From NCBI GenBank assembly GCA_934132895.1, contig CAKPAG010000001.1, forward strand, positions 1 through 64,000: a DNA stretch of 64,000 bases. The letters are read 5' to 3'. A program made the position numbers and the translations under genes. The notes under the pieces were generated by a model that was given only the letters and a program-made list of their open reading frames with translations, did not search any database and was not told the DNA's origin. The DNA comes from an uncultured Clostridia bacterium (GTDB lineage: Bacteria; Bacillota; Clostridia; TANB77; CAG-465). This document shows positions 38,159 to 47,316 of this stretch, piece after piece (position 1 is the stretch's first letter; every line of letters begins with the position of its first letter).

Positions 38159-40270
38159 CTATATTTCTTTCATAAGAGCTTTTGCACTTAAACTAAATTT
38201 ACCATCGTCTTTTGAAATTTCAGTTACCTTTACTAAAATTTCATCTCCTACTTTTAATGCATCTTCAACTTTAGCTATACGTTTTGTTGATATTTGTGAA
38301 ATGTGTAAAAATCCTTCTTTTCCTGGTAATACTTCCACTAAAGCACCAAATTGTAATATTTTAGTTACTTTACCAAGATAAGTTTGATTTAGTTCTACAT
38401 CTTTTGTCAAAGATTCTATTATTTCTATTGCTCTATCAATCTTTTCAGCTTCAATTCCTGAAACAAAAACGCTACCATCGTCTTCGATGTCTATTTTTAC
38501 ACCTGTTTCATCAATAATTTTATTTATTGTCTTTCCGCCAGCTCCTATAACATCCCCGATTTTACTTGGATTTATTTTTATAACTTCTATTTTTGGAGCA
38601 TATTTTGAAAGATGATCTCTTGGTGCATCTATAGCTTTAAGCATAACTTCATCTAAAATATAATTTCTTGCTTTATGTGTTCTTGCAAAAGCTTCTTCTA
38701 TTATTTCATATGTAAGTCCATCAATTTTAATATCTACTTGAATTGCAGTTATACCATTTTTTGTTCCAGCTACTTTAAAGTCCATATCTCCAAAGAAGTC
38801 TTCTATTCCTTGAATATCTGTAATCATTACATAGTCGGAAGTATCACCATTTTTTGTGAATAATCCTGTTGATATTCCAGCTACTGGTTCTTTAATTGGT
38901 ACACCAGCATCCATTAATGCAAGTGTTGAACCACAAACACTTCCTTGAGATGTAGAACCATTTGAGCTTAATACCTCAGATACAACTCTTATTGTATATG
39001 GGAACTCTTCTTTTGATGGAATAACTGGCTCTAAGGCACGTTCTGCTAAAGCTCCATGTCCAATCTCTCTACGGCCTGGGCCTCTTGCTGGTCTAGCTTC
39101 TCCTACACTGTATGGTGGGAAGTTATAATGATGTATATATCTTTTTGTAACTTCTTCATCAAGACCATCTATTTCTTGTTCATCTGATGATGAACCTAAT
39201 GTTACCATAGAAAGTACTTGAGTTTGTCCACGAGAAAATAGTGCGCTACCATGTACTCTTTCAAAAAGTCCTACTTCAGCAGAAAGTGGTCTTATTTCAT
39301 CATCTTTTCTTGAGTCTACACGTTTTCCTTCTTCTATTATTAAACTTCTTACAGCTTTTTTCTCTGTTTTATATAAAGCTTCACCAAGCATTGATTTATT
39401 TTCATTATATTTTTCTTCACCAAATTTTTTAATATATTCTTCTTTTACAAATTCATCTACTTTATTTACTTGCTCATCTCTTACAGTTTTTTCCTTTGTA
39501 ACAACAGCTTCTTTCATTTTATCAAGAGCTACTTCTTCTACAAATTCAGCCATGTCTTCTGGCACAGCAAAAGAAAAATATTTAGCTTTAGGTTTTCCTA
39601 CTTCATCTCTTATAGTTTTTATAAAATCACAAAGTTTCTTAATTTCCTTATGGGCTTCTTTTATTGCTTCTAACATCTTATCATCTGGAACTTCTTTTGC
39701 ACCAGCTTCTATCATACATATTTTTTCTAAAGTTGCTGATACTGTTAAATCTAGTATTGATTTTTCTCTATCTTCAAGTCCAGGGGTTAAAACTATTTTA
39801 TCATCAACAATTCCAACTTTAATTGAACCTACTAACGCATCAAAAGGTATATCTGATATATTTAAAGCAATCGATGCTCCAATTGATGCTGGTACTTCTG
39901 GAAGTACATCAGGATCAACTGCTAATACCAAGGCATTAATAGATGTATCGTTTCTATAATCTTTAGGAAATAATGGTCTTATTGGTCTATCAATCACACG
40001 TGATACAAGTATTGCTTTGTTTGAAGGTCTTCCCTCTCTTTTAATAAAACCTCCTGGTATTTTACCAACAGCATATAATCTTTCCTCATAATCTACTGAA
40101 AGAGGTAAAAAATCTATTCCCTCTCTTGGCTCTTTTGACATTGTTGCATTTACAAGTACTGCTGTTTCTCCATATCTTACAAGACAAGAACCATTAGCAA
40201 GCCCTGCCATTTTACCTGTTTCTATAACAAGTTTGCGTCCTGCGTATTCCATTTCAAATTTTTTATACAT
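38159..40270 (-). CDS. pnp: polynucleotide phosphorylase
   Basis: 703 aa. Two RNase PH domains (GRKLVIETGKMAGLANGSCL; RVHGSALFSRGQTQVLSMVT), GPGRREIGHGALAERAL, then a KH domain (IGDVIGAGGKTINKIIDETG) and an S1 domain (GKVTKILQFGALVEVLPGKE). It degrades RNA 3' to 5' with phosphate. The ATG at 40270 is chosen because AAGGAGG is 8 nt upstream; the in-frame extension to 40342 is leader. A hairpin in this leader suggests autoregulation. Confidence 0.96.
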   Translation of the reverse strand: MYKKFEMEYAGRKLVIETGKMAGLANGSCLVRYGETAVLVNATMSKEPREGIDFLPLSVDYEERLYAVGKIPGGFIKREGRPSNKAILVSRVIDRPIRPLFPKDYRNDTSINALVLAVDPDVLPEVPASIGASIALNISDIPFDALVGSIKVGIVDDKIVLTPGLEDREKSILDLTVSATLEKICMIEAGAKEVPDDKMLEAIKEAHKEIKKLCDFIKTIRDEVGKPKAKYFSFAVPEDMAEFVEEVALDKMKEAVVTKEKTVRDEQVNKVDEFVKEEYIKKFGEEKYNENKSMLGEALYKTEKKAVRSLIIEEGKRVDSRKDDEIRPLSAEVGLFERVHGSALFSRGQTQVLSMVTLGSSSDEQEIDGLDEEVTKRYIHHYNFPPYSVGEARPARGPGRREIGHGALAERALEPVIPSKEEFPYTIRVVSEVLSSNGSTSQGSVCGSTLALMDAGVPIKEPVAGISTGLFTKNGDTSDYVMITDIQGIEDFFGDMDFKVAGTKNGITAIQVDIKIDGLTYEIIEEAFARTHKARNYILDEVMLKAIDAPRDHLSKYAPKIEVIKINPSKIGDVIGAGGKTINKIIDETGVKIDIEDDGSVFVSGIEAEKIDRAIEIIESLTKDVELNQTYLGKVTKILQFGALVEVLPGKEGFLHISQISTKRIAKVEDALKVGDEILVKVTEISKDDGKFSLSAKALMKEI

Positions 40271-40301
40271 AAAAATCCTCCTTAAAATTTGATTTTTAAA
40301 T

Positions 40302-40371
40302 AAAAGGCCGTAATAATAATTTCTAAACATAAATTTATACATTCACAAATTATTACTACTTAAGCCCTTTT
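40302..40371 (-). promoter_or_regulatory. long leader hairpin of pnp
   Basis: On the minus strand AAAAGGGC...TAATAATTT pairs with AAATTATTA...GGCCTTTT, giving an imperfect stem of roughly 20 bp with a short internal bulge, about 35 nt before the pnp start. In other bacteria PNPase represses its own mRNA after RNase III cuts such a leader stem. That role here is inferred from position and shape only. Confidence 0.5.
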
Positions 40372-40381
40372 ATTCAGAAAT

Positions 40382-40410
40382 ATTATACTACAAAACATTT
40401 TCTTATTCAA
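40382..40410 (-). promoter_or_regulatory. sigma-A promoter of pnp
   Basis: Minus-strand TTGAAT (40405-40410), 17-nt spacer, perfect TATAAT (40382-40387). Transcription would begin near 40375 and include the leader hairpin. Confidence 0.65.
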
Positions 40411-40450
40411 GTAAAGTTAAAAAGATTAACAAAAAAAGTAATATACCTAT

Positions 40451-40485
40451 AAAAAAAGGCCTAAACAAAAATTTAAGCCCTTTTC
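40451..40485 (-). terminator. terminator after the TSCPD gene
   Basis: Minus-strand AAAGGGCTTAAA and TTTAGGCCTTT form a stem with a short loop, followed by TTTTTTT, just after the stop at 40491. It ends the fba transcript before pnp. Confidence 0.75.
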
Positions 40486-40490
40486 CTTTA

Positions 40491-40745
40491 TTATTTATTT
40501 TCTTCTATTATTTTTTCTAAAGCTTTAGCTATTTGATCAGGACATGAAGTAGATCTCATACCACATTTAATTCCTTTTAACTTAGATATAGCTTCATTTA
40601 CATCCATTCCTTCAAGTAATTTTGCTAGTCCTATTGTATTTCCTGGACATCCTCCAATTACTTTAATACTCTTTATTTTATTACCGTCTAAATCTATTTC
40701 AAATTCTCTTGAACACACACCAGTAGGTGTATATGTATATCTCAT
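40491..40745 (-). CDS. TSCPD domain protein (TIGR03905-type)
   Basis: 84 aa. VGGCPGN-type motif (VIGGCPGNTIGLAKLL) and KCGMRSTSCPDQIAKAL with conserved cysteines match the small TSCPD family, also found at the C-terminus of some ribonucleotide reductases. Proposed metal or nucleic-acid binding; function unknown. It is 15 bp behind fba. Confidence 0.85.
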   Translation of the reverse strand: MRYTYTPTGVCSREFEIDLDGNKIKSIKVIGGCPGNTIGLAKLLEGMDVNEAISKLKGIKCGMRSTSCPDQIAKALEKIIEENK

Positions 40746-40760
40746 AATTTATCTCCTTTT

Positions 40761-41705
40761 TTAGGCCTTACCTGCACAACCAAGTACATCTTCAATCTTA
40801 TGTTTAACCATATTTTTTACAGCCTCTCTTGCTTTTCCAAGATATGTTCTAGGATCAAAAACTCCTGGTTCCTCTACAAAACATTCACGAATATTCGCCG
40901 TCATTGCAAGACGAATATCACTGTCAATGTTTATTTTACATACAGCCATTGTTGCAGCCTTTCTTAACATTTCTTCTGGTACACCTTTAGCTCCAGGAAT
41001 TTGACCACCATATTCATTACACATTTTAACAAATTCTTGTGGTACAGAAGAAGCCCCATGAAGCACTATAGGAAAACCTGGTAATTTTTTTCCAACTTCT
41101 TCTAATATATCAAATCTAAGTTTAGCATCTCCTTTAAATTTATATGCTCCATGACTTGTTCCAATAGCAATAGCTAAAGAGTCACACCCTGTTCTTTTTA
41201 CAAATTCTACTGCTTCATCAGGATTAGTATACATTGCATCTTTTTCTTCCACATTTACATCATCTTCAACTCCTGCAAGTTTTCCAAGTTCTGCTTCTAC
41301 AACTACACCTCTTTCATGTGCATAGTCTACTACTTTTTTAGTAAGTTCTACATTTTCTTCAAAACTATATTTAGAGCCATCAATCATTACTGATGTAAAA
41401 CCACTATCTATACACGCTTTGCATGTTTCAAAATCTGGGCCGTGGTCTAAATGTAATACTACTGGAATCTCCTTTCCAGATTTTTCATTACATTCAATTG
41501 CAGCCTCTACTAATTTTTTTAAATAAATTGGATTAGCATACTTTCTTGCTCCTGCAGATACTTGCAATATAACTGGTGCTTCTGTTTCGTTTACAGCCTC
41601 CATTATTCCTTGAATAATTTCCATATTATTAACATTAAAAGCTCCTACTGCATATCCACCTTCATATGCTTTTTTAAACATTTCCTTTGTTGTAACAAGT
41701 CCCAT
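40761..41705 (-). CDS. fba: fructose-bisphosphate aldolase, class II
   Basis: 314 aa. VVLHLDHGPDFETCKACIDS supplies zinc-binding residues, SVMIDGSKYSFEENVELTKK follows, and VEAELGKLAGVEDD, AIGTSHGAYKF and FPIVLHGASSVPQE complete the class II pattern. It splits fructose-1,6-bisphosphate in glycolysis. Good AGGGG site. Confidence 0.95.
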   Translation of the reverse strand: MGLVTTKEMFKKAYEGGYAVGAFNVNNMEIIQGIMEAVNETEAPVILQVSAGARKYANPIYLKKLVEAAIECNEKSGKEIPVVLHLDHGPDFETCKACIDSGFTSVMIDGSKYSFEENVELTKKVVDYAHERGVVVEAELGKLAGVEDDVNVEEKDAMYTNPDEAVEFVKRTGCDSLAIAIGTSHGAYKFKGDAKLRFDILEEVGKKLPGFPIVLHGASSVPQEFVKMCNEYGGQIPGAKGVPEEMLRKAATMAVCKINIDSDIRLAMTANIRECFVEEPGVFDPRTYLGKAREAVKNMVKHKIEDVLGCAGKA

Positions 41706-41711
41706 AAATCA

Positions 41712-43193
41712 TTACCCCTTTCTATTATTTAATGTTGGTACATACTCTTCTTTTTGAAAAGCTTCATTTCTACTTCTTTTTACATTTAGCCTTTCTTCAA
41801 CCAAGTTGACACGTCTTTTTCTATCATTCTTATCAGCTTCTATTTTTGATACTTCTTCTTCACTATTTGTAGCGCTCATTCTAGGATCATCAAAAATCCC
41901 ACCTTTTTTAGGTTTTTCTTTTTCTTTTGCATTATCTATTTCCTTAGGTTCTTTATTTTCTTCTTTTTGACCATTTGTAATTTTTTTATCATCATATTGC
42001 ACTCCTGATATCATTTCAAGCGATTGAAGAATTTCTTCCGCCTTAGCATAATTTCCTCTTTCCTCTGCCTCATAATATTTATCTAAAAGATCTTCTATAG
42101 ATTTATCTTGAAGTTTATCACTTTTTTCATTTATTTTATTTAAATCTTCTACATTATCTTTAAAATCAAAATCATTTTCTCTTTCTTCTTTTATTACTCT
42201 TCCACCAAGTTCTCTTTCATGTACTACATTATATCCTGACATAGTATTTCTCGCTCTTTCTAGGTCATTTTTTTCATCAATACTTTTTTGCAATTCAAAT
42301 GGGTTTGGATTTATGTTATGAAGTTTACTAGAAATCTCTATATATTCTTTTTGATAAGCATCCATTTCCTTTTTAAACTTCTCAGGTGACATATTTGCAG
42401 CTTTTGTACCTAAATATGCAATATCTGTTGCAAGGCTATTTCTTTTCTCATAAAGTCTATATACTTCTTTTATATCGTTTTCATTTCTATTTAAAACATA
42501 TTCTTCATTTTTAGCGGATCTTACTGCTAATTCTTCCTCATATTCTTTGATATCTTCGTCATCACGTATAACGGATTTTTTAGAAATTCCCCTATATCTT
42601 TCATCAATGCTTTTTAAATACTTTTCATAAAGTAAAAGTTCTGTTCCTTGCTTTTCTCCTACACTTATATCCCCAGTTTCAATTTGTCCTTTTCTTCCCT
42701 CTTGAAGGTTTAATTTTAGATTATAATATTTTTCTAAAGTTGTCTTATACATAGCTTTTAGTACTGTAGCTCTTAAATTTTCTTCGGTTATTTCCTGAGG
42801 CTCTTTTTTCTTTTTTTCTTCTAGTTCTTGCTCAACTTCTTTTTTAGTATTACTATCCATTCCAATTCCATCTTTAGAAACAGAAGAGATAGTAGTTTCA
42901 ATTTCTTTTTGTTCCTTTTCTTTTATTTCTTTGATATCTTCACCTTCTATACTGCTACGTACCTTTTCCATAGTAGTTGGTTCTAGATATGCTCTTAACT
43001 GTTTCTGGATATCAGTGTTATATTTTTTGTTATACGAATTTAATATTTCTTGCATAGCATTATCTGAATATATTTCTCTTACATCCATTTCTACTGCATT
43101 ACTATTATATTTTTTTGGTTTTCCCGCTAAATCATATTCATTTTTTATCATTTCTTGTATATTTTCTTTTTGAATTTCAGTTAATTTTCCCAT
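41712..43193 (-). CDS. large charged coiled-coil protein of unknown function
   Basis: About 493 aa with very high Glu/Lys content and long helical stretches (KEIKEKEQKEIETTIS; ELEEKKKKEPQEITEENL). No membrane segment, no cysteine motif and no family I recognise. A mid-C-terminal stretch (LLDKYYEAEERGNYAKAEEI) looks like one TPR-type helix pair. The ATG at 43193 follows AAGGAAAG; a GTG at 43205 overlaps the stop of the upstream HipA-like kinase (GTGA), so the two are translationally coupled and probably work together. Confidence 0.6.
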   Translation of the reverse strand: MGKLTEIQKENIQEMIKNEYDLAGKPKKYNSNAVEMDVREIYSDNAMQEILNSYNKKYNTDIQKQLRAYLEPTTMEKVRSSIEGEDIKEIKEKEQKEIETTISSVSKDGIGMDSNTKKEVEQELEEKKKKEPQEITEENLRATVLKAMYKTTLEKYYNLKLNLQEGRKGQIETGDISVGEKQGTELLLYEKYLKSIDERYRGISKKSVIRDDEDIKEYEEELAVRSAKNEEYVLNRNENDIKEVYRLYEKRNSLATDIAYLGTKAANMSPEKFKKEMDAYQKEYIEISSKLHNINPNPFELQKSIDEKNDLERARNTMSGYNVVHERELGGRVIKEERENDFDFKDNVEDLNKINEKSDKLQDKSIEDLLDKYYEAEERGNYAKAEEILQSLEMISGVQYDDKKITNGQKEENKEPKEIDNAKEKEKPKKGGIFDDPRMSATNSEEEVSKIEADKNDRKRRVNLVEERLNVKRSRNEAFQKEEYVPTLNNRKG

Positions 43194-43201
43194 ATTAAAT
43201 A

Positions 43202-44056
43202 TCACTTTCCTTTACATACATTTTTTATTATATCATATCTTAAACTTATTATTTTTTTATAGAAAGTCTTTCTTGTATCAGAAATACATGAAATTTCATC
43301 TATAAAGCTATTAATTTTATTGATATCTATTCTTTCAAAAACTCTATCTACTGCTTTATTTAGTTCTTCATTTTTTCTTGACTTAATATATGTCATATAA
43401 TTTATTTTTTTTCTATTTATCATTATACAAGAATAACAATTTATTGCCAAATTTTTAATTTCAGTTTCATTCAGTAATTCTATATCTTTATCTTCCAACA
43501 TAGGATTTAAACAAGAACCACAATCATATATTGGTGCGAAGCTTATCTCATTTGACTCATCATTTACCAAAAACCCCCAATTTCCATTATGTCTATCTGT
43601 ATTTCCAATTATACTATCTATAACGAACATATCCCAAAAGTTATTTTTTGTATACGAAGTATCTATCAGCTTAGACTCTTCAATTACACCCATAATATCT
43701 TCAAGTTCGGTACCTATTTTTTTATCTGGATTTACGCTTAATGCTATACTTTCAAATTCATATAAAATATTATGCTCATCTGTAAAATCTTCACATCCAC
43801 AAACAATTTTTTCTTTTTCGTTATATATATATTTTCCTAATACAGTATTTTGTGTATTAAAACCTGATATCTTAAATATATTACTTCCTATATACTCTGA
43901 AAATGCATTATTTATATATGATATATTTTTATTTTTTTCTCTTACTGGATCTGGAAATTTTACCAAATACTTTTTATTATTAAACTTTAAAGTTTTTTTC
44001 TTTTCTGAGCCTTTATATCTATTAAATTCTTCTATACAATTTGTAAAATCAATCAC
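43202..44056 (-). CDS. HipA-like kinase domain protein
   Basis: 284 aa. FNNKKYLVKFPDPVREKN resembles the ATP-binding lysine strand, and IDSIIGNTDRHNGNWGFLVN carries the HipA-type catalytic loop (D-R-H-N-x-x-N), followed by FAPIYDCGSCLNPML (metal-binding D). The N-terminal HipA domain and a HipB antitoxin are absent, as in stand-alone HipA-C/CtkA-like kinases. GTG start 7 nt after AAGGAGAG. Substrate unknown; the overlapping charged protein is the obvious candidate partner. Confidence 0.7.
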   Translation of the reverse strand: MIDFTNCIEEFNRYKGSEKKKTLKFNNKKYLVKFPDPVREKNKNISYINNAFSEYIGSNIFKISGFNTQNTVLGKYIYNEKEKIVCGCEDFTDEHNILYEFESIALSVNPDKKIGTELEDIMGVIEESKLIDTSYTKNNFWDMFVIDSIIGNTDRHNGNWGFLVNDESNEISFAPIYDCGSCLNPMLEDKDIELLNETEIKNLAINCYSCIMINRKKINYMTYIKSRKNEELNKAVDRVFERIDINKINSFIDEISCISDTRKTFYKKIISLRYDIIKNVCKGK

Positions 44057-44079
44057 CGTTAATCTCTCCTTATAACTAT

Positions 44080-44108
44080 ATTTTACTATATTTATGTTAG
44101 AACTTCAA
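44080..44108 (-). promoter_or_regulatory. promoter of the HipA-like kinase gene pair
   Basis: TTGAAG (44103-44108), 17-nt spacer, TAAAAT (44080-44085) on the minus strand, 24 bp before the GTG start. It is close to identical in type to the promoter at 5829-5857. Confidence 0.55.
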
Positions 44109-44131
44109 GTGTTTAAAAAAAATTACAAAAG

Positions 44132-44899
44132 TTATATATCTATTTCAAGTCCTATTGGACAATGGTCACTTCCATAGATATCAGAATAAATAGTAGCCCC
44201 TTTAATTTTTTCTTTTATTCTATCTGAAACTATAAAATAATCAATTCTCCAACCTACATTTTTTTCTCTTGAATTTCTCATATATGACCACCATGAATAT
44301 GCATCTTTTTTATCTGGATACAAATACCTAAATGTATCAATATATCCACTATTTAATAACACACTCATTTTGTTTCTTTCTTCATCAGTAAATCCTGCAT
44401 TTTTGTGATTAGTAGATGGATTTTTTAAATCTATTTCTTTATGAGCTACATTTAAATCTCCACAATATATAACTGGTTTTTCTTCATTTAAACTATTTAA
44501 ATAATCTAAAATTTCTTCTTCCCATTTCATTCTATAATCTAATCTTTCAAGCTCTCTTTTAGAGTTTGGAGTATAGCAATTCACAAAGAAAAAGTTATCA
44601 TATTCTAAAGTTATAACCCTCCCTTCAGTATCATGTTCTTCTTTACCTATTCCATAAGTTACACCTAGTGGTTCTTTTTTAGCAAATACTGCGGTGCCAG
44701 AATAACCTTTTTTAATTGCACTATTAAAATACATATGATAACCATCAAATATAGCTTTTGTTATCATATCTAATTGATCTTCACTACATTTGGTTTCTTG
44801 CAAGCAAAAAATATCTGCATTACTACCTTTAAAAAATTCTTCAAATCCTTTATTTATACACGCTCTTATTCCATTTACATTCCATGATATACATTTCAT
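44132..44899 (-). CDS. xth: exodeoxyribonuclease III
   Basis: 255 aa. SWNVNGIRACINKG, IFCLQETKCSEDQ (metal-binding Glu), YSGTAVFAKKEP, VIYCGDLNVAHKEIDL (catalytic D-x-N) and YGSDHCPIGLEI (final Asp-His) follow in order. It incises AP sites and repairs 3' ends in base-excision repair. It sits beside rnhB, with ung about 8 kb away. Confidence 0.95.
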   Translation of the reverse strand: MKCISWNVNGIRACINKGFEEFFKGSNADIFCLQETKCSEDQLDMITKAIFDGYHMYFNSAIKKGYSGTAVFAKKEPLGVTYGIGKEEHDTEGRVITLEYDNFFFVNCYTPNSKRELERLDYRMKWEEEILDYLNSLNEEKPVIYCGDLNVAHKEIDLKNPSTNHKNAGFTDEERNKMSVLLNSGYIDTFRYLYPDKKDAYSWWSYMRNSREKNVGWRIDYFIVSDRIKEKIKGATIYSDIYGSDHCPIGLEIDI

Positions 44900-44929
44900 A
44901 TTTTTTCTCCATTCTATATAATCTATATA

Positions 44930-45553
44930 CTATACAAATTTTTTGCAAAAACTTGGTCTATGTATTGGTGTAAGCCCATATTTTTTTATAGCCTCAATAT
45001 GTGCTTTAGTACCATATCCTTTGTGTTTTGCAAATCCATATTCAGGATACAACTTGTCATATTCAATTAGCATTCTATCCCTTGTAACTTTAGCTATAAT
45101 AGAAGCTGCTGCTATTGATTCGGACTTAGCATCTCCAGATACTACTGTTTCTGCATCAATGCTAATATCTATCATTTGATTTCCATCAATTAAACAATAA
45201 TCTGGTTTTACTTTTAAATTTTCGATTGCTTTTTTCATAGCAATTTTAGTTGCATTTAATATATTTACTTTTTCAATTACATCTACCTCAGAAATACCAA
45301 CACCTACTGCTACAGCTTCATTCATTATATCATCGTATAACATTTCTCTTTTTTTCTCTGTTAATTTTTTGGAATCATTCACACCTTCTATTTTCTTATC
45401 TTTAGGCAAAATTACAGCTGCTGCAACTACAGGACCACATAAAGGTCCTCTTCCAGCCTCATCTATTCCTGCAATATTTATATATCCTTTATCATATAAT
45501 CTATGTTCTATTTCTAACATGTTTGTTAATCTTTCAATTTCTTTTTCTTTCAT
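44930..45553 (-). CDS. rnhB: ribonuclease HII
   Basis: 207 aa. IAGIDEAGRGPLCGPVVAAA contains the catalytic D-E pair, DSKKLTEKKRE the substrate loop, KPDYCLIDGN the third acidic residue and IAAASIIAKVTRDR the fourth motif. It removes ribonucleotides from DNA. Strong AGGAG site; xth follows 30 bp downstream. Confidence 0.96.
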   Translation of the reverse strand: MKEKEIERLTNMLEIEHRLYDKGYINIAGIDEAGRGPLCGPVVAAAVILPKDKKIEGVNDSKKLTEKKREMLYDDIMNEAVAVGVGISEVDVIEKVNILNATKIAMKKAIENLKVKPDYCLIDGNQMIDISIDAETVVSGDAKSESIAAASIIAKVTRDRMLIEYDKLYPEYGFAKHKGYGTKAHIEAIKKYGLTPIHRPSFCKKFV

Positions 45554-45574
45554 AAAAAAACTCCTCTTTTCTTT

Positions 45575-45603
45575 GTTATACCATATAACAGAAATAAAAA
45601 CAA
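45575..45603 (-). promoter_or_regulatory. promoter of rnhB-xth
   Basis: TGG-TATAAC (TATAAC at 45575-45580) with TTGTTT at 17-nt spacing on the minus strand. It is divergent from the plus-strand promoter 20 bp away. Confidence 0.45.
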
Positions 45604-45623
45604 CAAAATATTTTAAATTTTAA

Positions 45624-45652
45624 TTGACTGCATAAAAAAAGTATGCTACAAT
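45624..45652 (+). promoter_or_regulatory. strong sigma-A promoter of the 152-aa orphan
   Basis: TTGACT (45624-45629), 17-nt spacer, TACAAT (45647-45652), about 70 bp before the ATG at 45724. Confidence 0.7.
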
Positions 45653-45723
45653 GATCTAGGTTATATATTTAAGATTTGATTGCAAATGCAATAAATGTTA
45701 TATTAGTGATTGGAGGATTTTTT

Positions 45724-46182
45724 ATGCAACAGTTAAAACTTAAAACTCTCACAAGGCAAGGAGATGCTGACCCTACGATTGATAACACAATAATAGTAAC
45801 ACATGATTACTACTCAAAGCTTCCCATACTAAAAGATGAAGAGTTAGGAGATTGCATTACAACAAAAGGTACTTTTGAAGAAATATATAGAGGGCACAAT
45901 AAAGATGAAGCTTCAAAGCATATTGCTTTAATTATACAGACAAGTGAAAATGACAAAATGCCATGGAATATTGTATGGGTTGAAAATGAAGCTTTATGGA
46001 TAGCTTTTAAATATGCCAATATAATTGATCCTGATGAAGCCTACGGTAGCACTGTTGAAGTAGCTAATCCACAAAGGGGACAAGTCTACAAAATAAGCAA
46101 ATACGTTGCCGAACTTTTAAGACAAGCGTACAATATTAATGTGCCTCTTGAAGAAGTATACTGCAATTCCCCAAGATATTAA
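45724..46182 (+). CDS. conserved-looking hypothetical protein
   Basis: 152 aa, one of the few plus-strand genes. The ATG at 45724 follows GGAGGAT; the frame is open further upstream but lacks a site. Soluble, acidic, with no Walker or zinc motif; GTFEEIYRGHNKDEASKHI and NIVWVENEALWIAFKYANII are the most patterned parts. Between its own strong promoter and a perfect terminator it is an independent unit. I do not recognise the family. Confidence 0.7.
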   Translation: MQQLKLKTLTRQGDADPTIDNTIIVTHDYYSKLPILKDEELGDCITTKGTFEEIYRGHNKDEASKHIALIIQTSENDKMPWNIVWVENEALWIAFKYANIIDPDEAYGSTVEVANPQRGQVYKISKYVAELLRQAYNINVPLEEVYCNSPRY

Positions 46183-46240
46183 TTCCATATTTTTATATAT
46201 TGAATTCTACTTACCATATATATAAATATATATAACCAAA

Positions 46241-46279
46241 AATAACGTTACATTTAATTTTGTAACGTTATTTTCTTTT
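46241..46279. terminator. bidirectional terminator
   Basis: Perfect 12-bp stem AATAACGTTACA/TGTAACGTTATT (46241-46252, 46261-46272) with T-rich runs on both sides, placed between the convergent orphan gene and the PHP gene. Confidence 0.88.
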
Positions 46280-46281
46280 AA

Positions 46282-47163
46282 TTAGTTATAATCGATTTCA
46301 TGCTTCTTTTCTTTTAATCTTTGTATAATATTATAATCATCTATACATAAATTATTATCTATTCCGGTTCCAATTTCTACATCTCCACCTATTTTATGAA
46401 AGTCAGATCCTACAGTTGGAATTAAATTAAATTTTTTACAAATATCTAGGTAAAACTTTCTTTCCTCTTCCTTATTTCTAGGATTATACACTTCTATTCC
46501 AGAAAGTCCAGCTCTAATAAGCTCAAATATAAATTCTTCAAAACTCTCAAAGTTCATTTTTAAGCTTTTTGGATGTGCAATTATCGGTACTCCTCCACAC
46601 TTTACAATACTTTTAGTTAATTCTACAGGTGACATTTTTTTCCTTTCTATATGTGCCATTTGCCCATAATCTAAAAATTTTGAAAATGCATCTTCTGGAG
46701 TATATGCATATCCATTCTTGCTTAAAAAGCTTGCAATATCATATCTTCCAAAACTCTTTTTCTTTGTATATTTTAGCATTTTACCATAAGTAATGTTTAT
46801 TCCTTGATTTTTCAATCTTTCTATTATTTTTTCATTTGTCTTTTTTCTATCTTCTTCGTACTTGCTAAGAATTTCATATATCCGCGGAGACACAAAATAT
46901 GCTAGTATATGACATACATGATGATTTGAAAGCCCTATATCTTGCATATTAGCTCCTATCTCAATGCCAGGTATTACTTCAATCCCATTATATTTAGTGT
47001 TTCCTTTTACTAATTTTTTAGCTACCCTCAAAGATGATAAATTATAATGTTCGGTAAAAGAAATAACTGAAACGTTATTATTGCTAGCTATCTCAAGTAA
47101 ATCTTTTATATCCATTTTTCCATCAGAATATTTACTGTGAACATGTAAATCTATATATCCCAT
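46282..47163 (-). CDS. PHP-domain phosphoesterase
   Basis: 293 aa. DLHVHSKYSDGKM (first metal motif), SFTEHYN, VIPGIEIGANMQD, VPIIAHPKSLKMN and TVGSDFHKIGGDVEIGTG give the PHP metal-binding sites. Related to stand-alone PHP phosphatases acting on nucleotides or RNA ends (YciV/TrpH type). It contains one of two in-frame CGG codons that do not disturb the frame (46882-46884, in VSPRIYE). Confidence 0.88.
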   Translation of the reverse strand: MGYIDLHVHSKYSDGKMDIKDLLEIASNNNVSVISFTEHYNLSSLRVAKKLVKGNTKYNGIEVIPGIEIGANMQDIGLSNHHVCHILAYFVSPRIYEILSKYEEDRKKTNEKIIERLKNQGINITYGKMLKYTKKKSFGRYDIASFLSKNGYAYTPEDAFSKFLDYGQMAHIERKKMSPVELTKSIVKCGGVPIIAHPKSLKMNFESFEEFIFELIRAGLSGIEVYNPRNKEEERKFYLDICKKFNLIPTVGSDFHKIGGDVEIGTGIDNNLCIDDYNIIQRLKEKKHEIDYN

Positions 47164-47215
47164 TTTATACTCCTCCTATTTAGAATAAGTTTTAATACTA
47201 TATTTATTTACACAT

Positions 47216-47244
47216 ATTATACATTTTTTTATGATTTTATACAA
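47216..47244 (-). promoter_or_regulatory. possible promoter of the PHP gene
   Basis: TTGTAT (47239-47244), 17-nt spacer, TATAAT (47216-47221) on the minus strand, 52 bp before the start. Confidence 0.4.
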
Positions 47245-47316
47245 GTAGTAATTCCTTATATTTTTATAATAATCATTAATACATTATAACTAAAGTCCTT
47301 TTTATCATTTTATAAG

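Noticed and set aside
40308..40310. CGG in the open frame upstream of pnp as another shift site
   Set aside because: It lies in the leader; the ribosome site fixes the pnp start at 40270, so this CGG is not translated.
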